Source: SVTX01 sp045577415
GTDB lineage: Bacteria; Bacillota; Clostridia; Oscillospirales; CAG-272
NCBI GenBank assembly: GCA_045577415.1
Contig: JAZNII010000118.1
Coordinates: 1 to 18,648 of the forward strand
DNA length: 18,648 bases
Direction of reading: 5' to 3'
Each line of letters starts with the position of its first letter. Position 1 is the stretch's first letter. A program made the position numbers and the translations under genes. This document shows positions 13,150-18,648 of this stretch, one piece after another. The notes below the pieces were generated by a model. It was not told the origin of the DNA, did not search any database, and saw nothing but the letters and a program-made list of their open reading frames with translations.

Positions 13150-14355
13150 ATGAAAAAAATATTAGCGTTAATACTCGTTGCTCTCTTTGCTTTAACAACG
13201 TTAAGCCTCGTCGCTTGCGGAAGCATCAATAACGCCGAGGTTTCTGTCCTTTGGAGCGGCAAGGGCGTCGCAGAGGCTCCTGATAGCCTTATCAACTGCA
13301 TTGAACGAGCAATGTATATTGAAAACATCAGCTACAAGAACTATGGTGCAAACGGCGACGCTGATGCACAGTATGAGCAGGCTAAGACCGCTGTTGATAA
13401 CGGTTGTGCCGTGCTTATCGTAGAACCCGTAAAAGCTCTTGAAACATACAAGTATATTGAGCTTGCAAAAGATAACAATATCCCGATAATCCTTATCGGT
13501 GATGCCGCTATCAGCCTTGCAGTTGAAGCTTATAATAAGATTTACGGCGAATATGACAACTGCGTTATCATAAGAACCAACAGCGACAGTCTCCCCACGG
13601 TACAGGGTAAGCTTATTGCCGACTACGTAAAGGCTAATTTTGAAAAGCTTGACCGCAACGATGACGGCAAGATCAGCTACGTTAATTATACAAGCAGTCT
13701 TTATAGCAGCGCGGATGAAGCTAACAAGCTCCTTACCGAAAGTAAGGACTACGAGATCGAGATCGGTAGCGGTTGTAGCAAGGAAAAGACAAGAACTGAG
13801 CTTGTTTTCTACGATGACAAGAACGCGGCCAAGCTCCTTCCCTCCGTCGGCGCCGGTATTGCACAGTTGGCAATCATGGAAAAGTACAACGACGAAGCTA
13901 ACAACACCGTTGAGCTTATTATTACTGACAACGACGCTACCGCACTGGAGATTCTCGTAGCTCTTCAAAGCAAGGGATTCAACACCGACAAGCTCACAAC
14001 TCACTGCATCCCCGTGTTCACCGTTGGATTTGAGACCGACTACAAGGCGTACGTTCTCTCGGGCGCTCCCGAAGATGAGTATGCCAAGAAAGAACATCTT
14101 GAAAACAACAAATACCTCTGCGATCTCACCGTCGTCGAGGAAGAGGATGTTGAGATAATGATCTGGAACACCAAAAATGTTATCGCATCCGGCAGACTCG
14201 CAGGAACCGTTATAGAGGATCAGGACGCGATCTCAGAGGCAATCGCATCGGTCGTTCGCAATTTCGTTAATGACAAGGCGGCGTTTGATGGTCTCAACGT
14301 TGAATACGTCAGCGAAAGCGGCAAGGAATATCTTGTTCCCTACATCAGCAATTAA
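13150..14355 (+). CDS. MglB-like galactose/glucose-binding lipoprotein
   Basis: A 401-residue extracytoplasmic solute-binding protein. Residues 1-23 are a lipoprotein signal (MKKILALILV then LSLVAC), with Cys23 for lipid attachment. The rest is a periplasmic-binding-protein type I fold: SVLWSGKG, a YEQAKTAVDNGCAVLIVEPV segment near 75-94, and IIITDNDATALEIL-like text in the second lobe. At about 168-175, DRNDDGKI matches the EF-hand-like calcium loop of E. coli MglB (DLNKDGQI), supporting a hexose-binding role. It is longer than MglB because of acidic insertions such as EEEDVEIM. AAGGAGG is 9 bases before the ATG; an upstream GTG/ATG at 13129 lacks such a site. No ABC permease or ATPase follows, so it may serve a distant transporter or a sensor. 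Confidence 0.85.
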   Translation: MKKILALILVALFALTTLSLVACGSINNAEVSVLWSGKGVAEAPDSLINCIERAMYIENISYKNYGANGDADAQYEQAKTAVDNGCAVLIVEPVKALETYKYIELAKDNNIPIILIGDAAISLAVEAYNKIYGEYDNCVIIRTNSDSLPTVQGKLIADYVKANFEKLDRNDDGKISYVNYTSSLYSSADEANKLLTESKDYEIEIGSGCSKEKTRTELVFYDDKNAAKLLPSVGAGIAQLAIMEKYNDEANNTVELIITDNDATALEILVALQSKGFNTDKLTTHCIPVFTVGFETDYKAYVLSGAPEDEYAKKEHLENNKYLCDLTVVEEEDVEIMIWNTKNVIASGRLAGTVIEDQDAISEAIASVVRNFVNDKAAFDGLNVEYVSESGKEYLVPYISN

Positions 14356-14364
14356 TTAATATCG

Positions 14365-14410
14365 TCAGGGTCTCACTTTGCCACGGCAAGCCGAGGCAAG
14401 TGGGACCCTG
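14365..14410 (+). terminator. Intercistronic stem-loop without a U tract
   Basis: CAGGGTCTCACTTTGCC (14365-14381) pairs almost fully with GGCAAGTGGGACCCTG (14395-14410). No run of Ts follows (ATTAACTATTT), so it may be a partial terminator or a 3' stabiliser that raises the level of the binding-protein message relative to GH2. A poor promoter-like TATAAT follows near 14444. Confidence 0.55.
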
Positions 14411-14482
14411 ATTAACTATTTAATATTTGCTTAATATTAGTTCTATATAATTTATCCGTAAACTTTAAATTAGGAGATAAAA

Positions 14483-16768
14483 ATGAGACAGATCATCAAT
14501 CTTAACGAAAATTGGCTCTTTAAGAAGGACACCACCGACATAACCGCTCGCGACGGCGCGAGTGTCAATCTTCCCCACACCTGGAACGCAGAGGACGGAT
14601 TTGACGGCGGAAACGACTATTTCCGCGGCTCCTGCCTTTACGTCAAGACCTTGAAGAAGGCTGACCTTCCCGAAGCCGACCTTTACTACCTCGAATTCCG
14701 CGGCGCGAACTCCTCTGCTGACGTATACGTTGGCAGCGAGAAGCTCGCTCACCATGACGGCGGTTATTCCACCTGGAGAGTTGACATCACCGAAAAGCTG
14801 ACCGACGAGACCGAGATCGCGGTCATCGTTGACAACTCCGCAAACGACAGAGTTTACCCCCAGATGGCGGACTTCACCTTCTACGGCGGTCTTTACCGTG
14901 ACGTAAACCTGGTTTGCGTCAACAACACACACTTTGACCTTGACTACTACGGCGGTACGGGTCTTGTTATCACCCCCGCAGTCGAGGGCAAGGACGCTAA
15001 GGTAACAGTCGAGGTCTACACCACCGATCTCAAAGAGGGTCAGAAGCTGGTATACACCATCTACGACAAGGAAGAAAACGAGATCGCAAAGATCGAGTCC
15101 ACCGACAAGCAGGCTATCTTCACTCTCGAGAACGTACACCTCTGGCACGGTCGCAAGGATCCTTACCTCTACTGCTGTGAGGTCGAGATCGTAGAGGGTG
15201 ACACCGTTCTTGACAACGTATGCTCCCGTTTCGGTTGCCGCACCTTCAAGATCGACCCCGATAACGGATTTATCCTCAACGGAGAGGAATATCCCCTCCG
15301 CGGCGTTTCCCGTCACCAGGACCGTTTTGGCGTCGGTAACGCGCTCCTTCCCGAGCATCACGTAGAAGATATCGAATACATTATGGAAATGGGCGCAACC
15401 ACTATCCGTCTTGCTCACTATCAGCACGATCAGTATTTCTACGATCTTTGTGACGAAAAGGGTCTCGTTATCTGGGCAGAGATTCCCTACATTTCTAAGC
15501 ACATGCCTACGGGTCGTGAGAACACTATCTCCCAGATGAAGGAGCTTGTTACTCAGAACTACAACCACGCGTCGATAGTGGTCTGGGGTCTCTCCAACGA
15601 GATCTCCATCGGCGGCTCCGACGACGATCTGCTTGAGAACCACAGAATCCTCAACGATCTCGTTCACGAGATGGATAAGACGAGACTTACCACCATCGCG
15701 GCGGTATCGATGTGCAAGATGGAAGATCCCTATCTTCTCATCCCCGATGTAGTTTCCTACAATCACTATTTCGGCTGGTACGGCGGCGACACAAGCATGA
15801 ACGGCCCTTGGTTTGACAAGTTCCACGAAATGCACCCGGGCATCCCGATCGGTATTTCCGAGTACGGCTGTGAGGCGCTCAACTGGCACACCAGCGACCC
15901 CAAGCAGGGCGACTACACCGAGGAATATCAGGCATTCTATCATGAGGAGCTTATCAAGCAGCTCTTTACCCGTAAATACATCTGGGCTACCCACGTTTGG
16001 AACATGTTTGACTTCGGCGCTGACGCAAGAGCTGAGGGCGGCGAAAACGGTCAGAACCACAAGGGTCTTATGACCATGGACCGTAAGTACAAGAAGGACT
16101 CCTTCTACGCTTACAAGGCATGGCTCGTGTCCCCCGAGGAGGATCCCTTCGTTCACCTCTGCGGCAAGAGATATATCGACAGAGTTGAGGACGTTACCAA
16201 GGTGACCGTCTACTCTAACCTCCCCGAGGTCGAGCTTTTCGTCAACGGCGAGAGCATCGGTAAGAAGACCGCAGAAGATCACTTCTTCTACTTCGACGTA
16301 AAGAACGTCGGTGAGTCCACTATCACCGCTAAGGCTGGCGAATTTAGTGACGAGGGCAAGATCCGCAAGGTAGACAAGCCCAATATGGATTACGTTCTCG
16401 TCGAAAAGGGCGCAGTCCTCAACTGGTTTGACATCAACGCTCCCGAAGGCAGATACTCCCTCAACGACAAGATCTCCGACATTATGGAGAGCAAGAGAGG
16501 TAAGCTCTGGTTCATCGGCATGGGTCTCAAGCTCAAGAAGAAGATGGACAAGAATAACAAGGGCAAGAAGGGCGAGAAAAAGTCGGGCGGATTTGAGATC
16601 AACCTCAAGGACGCAGGCGGAAGCGGCATTATGCAGATGATGGGCGGATTTACCGTTCTCCGTCTCTCAAGCATGATGGGCATGATGAACATCAGCTTCA
16701 CCAAGGAAGAACTCCTTAAGATGAACAAGCAGCTCAACAGAATCAAGAAACCCAAGCACGTAAAATAA
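14483..16768 (+). CDS. GH2 beta-galactosidase/beta-glucuronidase with unusual C-terminal module
   Basis: A 761-residue cytoplasmic glycosidase. N-terminal jelly-roll domain: LNENWLFKKDT, NLPHTWNAEDG (29-39), YFRGSCLYVK, GGYSTWRVDIT. An immunoglobulin-like domain follows, then the TIM barrel: PLRGVSRHQD (271-280), GATTIRLAHYQHD (304-316), VVWGLSNE with acid/base Glu373, and GISEYGCEA with nucleophile Glu460. NHKG at 525-528 fits the NxK carboxylate-binding motif of glucuronidases, but similar strings occur in clostridial beta-galactosidases, so the sugar is undecided. A beta-sandwich (VELFVNGESIGKK) ends near 630. The last ~130 residues are atypical: Lys-rich (KLKKKMDKNNKGKKGEKK) then Met-rich (MQMMGGFTVLRLSSMMGMM), with no domain I can name. 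AGGAG is 6 bases before the ATG. It follows the symporter and binding protein in the same direction. Confidence 0.88.
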   Translation: MRQIINLNENWLFKKDTTDITARDGASVNLPHTWNAEDGFDGGNDYFRGSCLYVKTLKKADLPEADLYYLEFRGANSSADVYVGSEKLAHHDGGYSTWRVDITEKLTDETEIAVIVDNSANDRVYPQMADFTFYGGLYRDVNLVCVNNTHFDLDYYGGTGLVITPAVEGKDAKVTVEVYTTDLKEGQKLVYTIYDKEENEIAKIESTDKQAIFTLENVHLWHGRKDPYLYCCEVEIVEGDTVLDNVCSRFGCRTFKIDPDNGFILNGEEYPLRGVSRHQDRFGVGNALLPEHHVEDIEYIMEMGATTIRLAHYQHDQYFYDLCDEKGLVIWAEIPYISKHMPTGRENTISQMKELVTQNYNHASIVVWGLSNEISIGGSDDDLLENHRILNDLVHEMDKTRLTTIAAVSMCKMEDPYLLIPDVVSYNHYFGWYGGDTSMNGPWFDKFHEMHPGIPIGISEYGCEALNWHTSDPKQGDYTEEYQAFYHEELIKQLFTRKYIWATHVWNMFDFGADARAEGGENGQNHKGLMTMDRKYKKDSFYAYKAWLVSPEEDPFVHLCGKRYIDRVEDVTKVTVYSNLPEVELFVNGESIGKKTAEDHFFYFDVKNVGESTITAKAGEFSDEGKIRKVDKPNMDYVLVEKGAVLNWFDINAPEGRYSLNDKISDIMESKRGKLWFIGMGLKLKKKMDKNNKGKKGEKKSGGFEINLKDAGGSGIMQMMGGFTVLRLSSMMGMMNISFTKEELLKMNKQLNRIKKPKHVK

Positions 16769-16777
16769 ATTCAAGTC

Positions 16778-16808
16778 AAAATAGCAGGTGATTTTCACCT
16801 GCTATTTT
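16778..16808 (+). terminator. Terminator of the carbohydrate operon
   Basis: AAAATAGCAGGTGA (16778-16791) and TCACCTGCTATTTT (16795-16808) form a perfect 14-base stem with a TTT loop, 9 bases after the GH2 stop. Confidence 0.85.
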
Positions 16809-16840
16809 GTTCAAATTTTGATTTATCGGGATGTGTAAAA

Positions 16841-17026
16841 GAGTTATATTGTCGCAAGCGACAGTGATATTTCCCTATCGGGAAGTGATATTGTTCGGCG
16901 TTGCCGAACAGTGATATTCTATTCGCCACCTAAACTTGCGCAACAAATATCACTCGTCGCAGACGAATACCACTGCAAAGCAATACCACTCGCCAGAGGC
17001 GAATAGAACTGGGCGCCTTCGCGCGC
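16841..17026. repeat. Palindromic array of mini-hairpins spaced by AGTGATATT
   Basis: The 368-base gap between GH2 and mscL is largely this array. Left half: GTCGC/GCGAC (16851-16862), AGTGATATT, TCCC/GGGA (16872-16883), AGTGATATT, GTTCGGC/GCCGAAC (16893-16909), AGTGATATT (16910-16918). Right half uses the reverse complement as spacer: AATATCACT (16946-16954), CGTC/GACG, AATACCACT, GCAAAGC, AATACCACT, CGCC/GGCG (16991-17001), AATAGAACT, then GCGC/GCGC (17013-17026 region). CTATTCGCC (16919-16927) also pairs with GGCGAATAG (16998-17006). No protein is encoded. Confidence 0.8.
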
Positions 17027-17059
17027 TAAATTGCAATTTATCTCTTCCAAAAATTCCCC

Positions 17060-17088
17060 TTGACAATTGCAGATAAAAATTATATAAT
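17060..17088 (+). promoter_or_regulatory. Sigma-A promoter of mscL
   Basis: TTGACA (17060-17065), a 17-base spacer and TATAAT (17083-17088): full consensus. The start of transcription near 17095 excludes the ATG at 17095 as the translation start. Confidence 0.85.
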
Positions 17089-17136
17089 ATATTTATGTCA
17101 AAATTCGACCGTATCGGTCAAAGGAAAGGTAAAAAC

Positions 17137-17778
17137 ATGAAGAAATTTTTTGAAGAATTTAAGAAATTTATCACCCGCGGCAACGTGGTTGATATGGCAG
17201 TCGGTGTTATCGTCGGCGGCGCGTTCACTGCTATCGTAAACGGAATGAGCAACTTCATTCTCAAGCCTATCGTCAACTGGATACTTGCTTTGATTCTGGG
17301 TGCGGATACCCTCAGCGAGCTTTTCACTATTCTTAAGCCCGCGTATAAGGACATTCTTGACGAAGCAGGCGCTGTTATTGGTCAGGAGCTTGATCTTGCT
17401 CTGTCGATCTACATAGATTGGGGTTCCTTCATTAACGCAGTTATCAACTTCTTTATAATCGCGTTTGTACTCTTTGTTATCGTTAAGATAATCAATAAGT
17501 TCAGAGAAGAACACGATGCTATGACTACTATGCTCAAAAGCAAAAGGCTTACTCGCGAGCAAAGACGTGAGCTTCGCGAAAACGGCATAAAGCTCTCCGA
17601 CAGAAAAGCTGTTAAGGCATATTTTGAGGAAAAGCAAAGGCTCGCAGACGAAAAGGCAGCCGCAGATGCAAAAGCGGCAGCGGAAGCAGCGGCTGAAGCA
17701 GCAAGACTTGAACGTGAAGCTAACCCCACCACCGAAGATCTGCTTAAACTGATACTTGCAGAGCTTAAGAATAAATAA
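17137..17778 (+). CDS. mscL: Large-conductance mechanosensitive channel MscL, long C-terminal tail
   Basis: A membrane channel that opens under high tension and releases solutes during hypo-osmotic shock. Seen: an N-terminal amphipathic helix (MKKFFEEFKKF), the TM1 signature RGNVVDMAVGVIVGGAF at 14-30 with the pore helix to about 46, a periplasmic loop of about 50 residues, and TM2 WGSFINAVINFFIIAFVLFV at about 95-114 onward. MscL is usually 130-150 residues; this protein has 213. The extra ~75 residues form a charged, then Ala/Glu/Lys-rich helical stretch (EEKQRLADEKAAADAKAAAE), ending in PTTEDLLKLILAELKNK. The short terminal LLxxILxxL helix resembles the usual MscL cytoplasmic bundle, so the addition lies between TM2 and that bundle. 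AAAGG is 7 bases before the ATG at 17137. Confidence 0.95.
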   Translation: MKKFFEEFKKFITRGNVVDMAVGVIVGGAFTAIVNGMSNFILKPIVNWILALILGADTLSELFTILKPAYKDILDEAGAVIGQELDLALSIYIDWGSFINAVINFFIIAFVLFVIVKIINKFREEHDAMTTMLKSKRLTREQRRELRENGIKLSDRKAVKAYFEEKQRLADEKAAADAKAAAEAAAEAARLEREANPTTEDLLKLILAELKNK

Positions 17779-17788
17779 AAAACACGAG

Positions 17789-17816
17789 AATGGGCGGTCA
17801 AGTACCGCCCATTTTT
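17789..17816 (+). terminator. Terminator of mscL
   Basis: AATGGGCGGT (17789-17798) and ACCGCCCATT (17804-17813) form a perfect 10-base stem followed by Ts, 10 bases after the stop. Confidence 0.85.
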
Positions 17817-17829
17817 ACACTTTAAAAAC

Positions 17830-17861
17830 AAAAAGCCACTTGCAAAAGCAAGTGGTTTTTT
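17830..17861 (-). terminator. Terminator of the TM2-like gene
   Basis: CCACTTGC (17836-17843) and GCAAGTGG (17848-17855), extended by A and T runs, with an AAAA loop. It ends 15 bases before the stop of the leftward gene and faces the mscL terminator. Confidence 0.8.
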
Positions 17862-17875
17862 GTATGTAAGATTGA

Positions 17876-18157
17876 TTACTCAGCCTCTGCCTTGGGCTTT
17901 CCGGAAGGAATACCGGAGAGAAGAGTAGCCTTATCAGCTGCCTCGTACGCCTCGTTAGACATGGTAAGAATCTTGATGCCCTGAATGATACCCATGATGC
18001 CGTTGATAATAGCAAATACTACACCTATGCAAACAAAGGAAAGAACTACATCGAGGATGATTCTGACAACACCAGCCTTAACCTTACCTGCGATAAAGCA
18101 AGGAACACCGATAGAGTTGAAAAGAATGGTAAGAATACCAAATGCGATCTTGTTCAT
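17876..18157 (-). CDS. TM2-domain-like small membrane protein
   Basis: A 93-residue protein with an N-terminal hydrophobic helix (about 4-23), a short GKVKAGVVR turn (24-32) and a second hydrophobic stretch (about 33-64), then the tail KILTMSNEAYEAADKATLL. The G-x-F-x-x-G-K-x-x-x-G turn between two helices and the closing ILTMSxEAY correspond to TM2-domain proteins (YLGRxxxG turn, LTMSDEEF end), although the canonical GxHRFY is replaced by GVPCFIAG. Function is unknown for these proteins. GGAGG is 8 bases before the ATG at 18157; a longer frame from 18217 would start inside the promoter and is rejected. It converges on mscL and has its own promoter and terminator. Confidence 0.75.
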   Translation of the reverse strand: MNKIAFGILTILFNSIGVPCFIAGKVKAGVVRIILDVVLSFVCIGVVFAIINGIMGIIQGIKILTMSNEAYEAADKATLLSGIPSGKPKAEAE

Positions 18158-18188
18158 GACAAAAACCTCCTTCTTAAAAGATAAATAT

Positions 18189-18217
18189 ATTATATCACTA
18201 TTTTTATGTATTGTCAA
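18189..18217 (-). promoter_or_regulatory. Sigma-A promoter of the TM2-like gene
   Basis: On the - strand, TTGACA (18217-18212), a 17-base spacer and TATAAT (18194-18189): full consensus, about 25 bases before the Shine-Dalgarno site. Confidence 0.85.
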
Positions 18218-18266
18218 TAGATTAAATAATTTTTTCGAAAAATATTTTCTAAATATAATATCACAT

Positions 18267-18508
18267 TACAAAAAAGCCATTTAGACCTTGAATGGTGCAC
18301 CGTAAGGTGATGTTTTGCGTTAGCAAAACTCAGTAAGTAAATCGCTTGCGATTTACGTACGACTCAGAACCCGGGACTTCTTTGTTTGCGAAGCAAACAG
18401 TCTCGGGGAGCCGTCCCTGAAGGTTGCACCAAAATATACAAAAAAGCCATTTAGATCGGTGGTGCACCGTAAGGTGATGTTTTGCGTTAGCAAAACTCAG
18501 TAAGTAAA
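18267..18508. repeat. Hairpin-chain element in two direct copies (second truncated)
   Basis: TACAAAAAAGCCATTTAGA occurs at 18267-18285 and 18437-18455; after a short differing spacer a 49-base block is identical at 18293-18341 and 18460-18508. Inside copy one: CACC/GGTG (18298-18309), TTTTGC/GCAAAA (18313-18328), GTAAATCG/CGATTTAC (18337-18356), and CCCGGGACT/AGTCTCGGG (18370-18407) enclosing GTTTGC/GCAAAC (18384-18398). Copy one is bounded by GGTGCACC and GGTTGCACC (18422-18430). Copy two stops after the shared block. No coding region is present in this 491-base gap. Confidence 0.8.
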
Positions 18509-18583
18509 GGTTCTATAATAAATGTTGGGGTGAAACCAACAGATATAGCAAATAAAAAGTAAAAAAAGAAAAAAAAGAAGAGC

Positions 18584-18648
18584 ATATCTGAAAAAAATCT
18601 GATAAAATGTTAATTGACGAAAAAAACACTATCGGAGGTTTCAGATAT
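18584..18648 (+). promoter_or_regulatory. Inverted repeat and ribosome binding site at the window edge
   Basis: ATATCTGAAA (18584-18593) and TTTCAGATAT (18639-18648) are a perfect 10-base inverted repeat about 45 bases apart. GGAGG (18632-18636) lies inside it. If the next base is G, an ATG would start at 18647, 10 bases after GGAGG, so a gene probably begins just past the window. Confidence 0.4.

Noticed and set aside
13201..14097. 298-codon frame on the - strand
   Set aside because: Antisense of the sugar-binding lipoprotein, whose signal peptide and calcium loop fix the + strand as coding.
14465..16282. 605-codon open frame on the - strand
   Set aside because: Antisense shadow of the GH2 gene, caused by its codon bias; composition is Val/Leu-rich with no domain, and the + frame carries catalytic motifs.
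16841..17026. CRISPR array
   Set aside because: The spacer-like parts are hairpins of 7-17 bases, the repeat is 9 bases and inverts midway, and there are no cas genes.
17095..17136. Upstream ATG giving 14 extra residues on MscL
   Set aside because: It coincides with the predicted transcription start, has no RBS, and the next ATG has AAAGG at 7 bases and the canonical MscL N-terminus.
18608..18648. Short frame from ATG 18608 (MLIDEKNTIGGFRY) open to the window end
   Set aside because: No ribosome binding site, and GGAGG inside it is better placed for an ATG at the edge; cannot be decided without more sequence.

Overview
The window looks like a chromosomal stretch from a gut-type Clostridia (Firmicutes) genome, probably a metagenome-derived Oscillospirales or Lachnospirales-like organism. 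This is inferred from strong AGGAGG-type ribosome binding sites, many near-consensus sigma-A promoters with 17-base spacers, meso-diaminopimelate dehydrogenase, sugar MFS and GPH transporters, intracellular GH20 and GH2 enzymes, LytTR and LiaF-like proteins, and short hairpin-rich repeats between genes. No phage, plasmid, transposase or CRISPR genes were seen.

Layout. 1-246 is the 3' end of a TraX-family membrane protein, which meets a leftward block at a bidirectional terminator. The leftward block (315-4875) holds a GH20 beta-N-acetylhexosaminidase, an orphan [2Fe-2S]/ASKHA corrinoid-activation-type protein, the 3' stump of a deleted alpha/beta hydrolase, and diaminopimelate dehydrogenase (ddh). 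Between 4876 and 6193 there is no large gene, but the stretch is dense in signals: a perfect promoter, a long rod-like RNA of about 190 nt with its own terminator (6S-like in shape), a 47-residue Cys-rich small protein whose start seems broken by a one-base frameshift, a tRNA-Ser (CGA), and two damaged tRNA-Ser copies, one with a 108-bp hairpin-rich insert in its D loop. A second leftward block (6194-8441) is an overlapping pair of a histidine-decarboxylase-like PLP enzyme and a DUF1295 membrane protein. It is followed by a leftward MFS transporter (8695-9951).

Rightward genes start at 10206: a LytTR regulator overlapping a LiaF-like membrane protein (a likely sensor/antagonist plus regulator pair), then a carbohydrate block with a GPH symporter, an MglB-like calcium-loop sugar-binding lipoprotein and a GH2 beta-galactosidase or beta-glucuronidase. 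The carbohydrate block has a strong promoter, three upstream palindromes and an intercistronic stem-loop. It probably handles uptake and intracellular cleavage of a beta-galactoside or beta-glucuronide, but no ABC permease or ATPase for the binding protein is in the window. mscL with a long charged tail follows, then a leftward TM2-like small membrane protein.

The most unusual material is non-coding: the rod-shaped RNA, the palindromic hairpin array at 16841-17026, the repeated hairpin-chain element at 18267-18508, and the tRNA-Ser locus broken by a repeat. Among the proteins, the Met/Lys-rich C-terminal module of the GH2 enzyme, the Cys-rich microprotein with its frameshift and the LytTR-LiaF pair deserve attention. 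Family assignments come from reading the sequence only; no database search was run.
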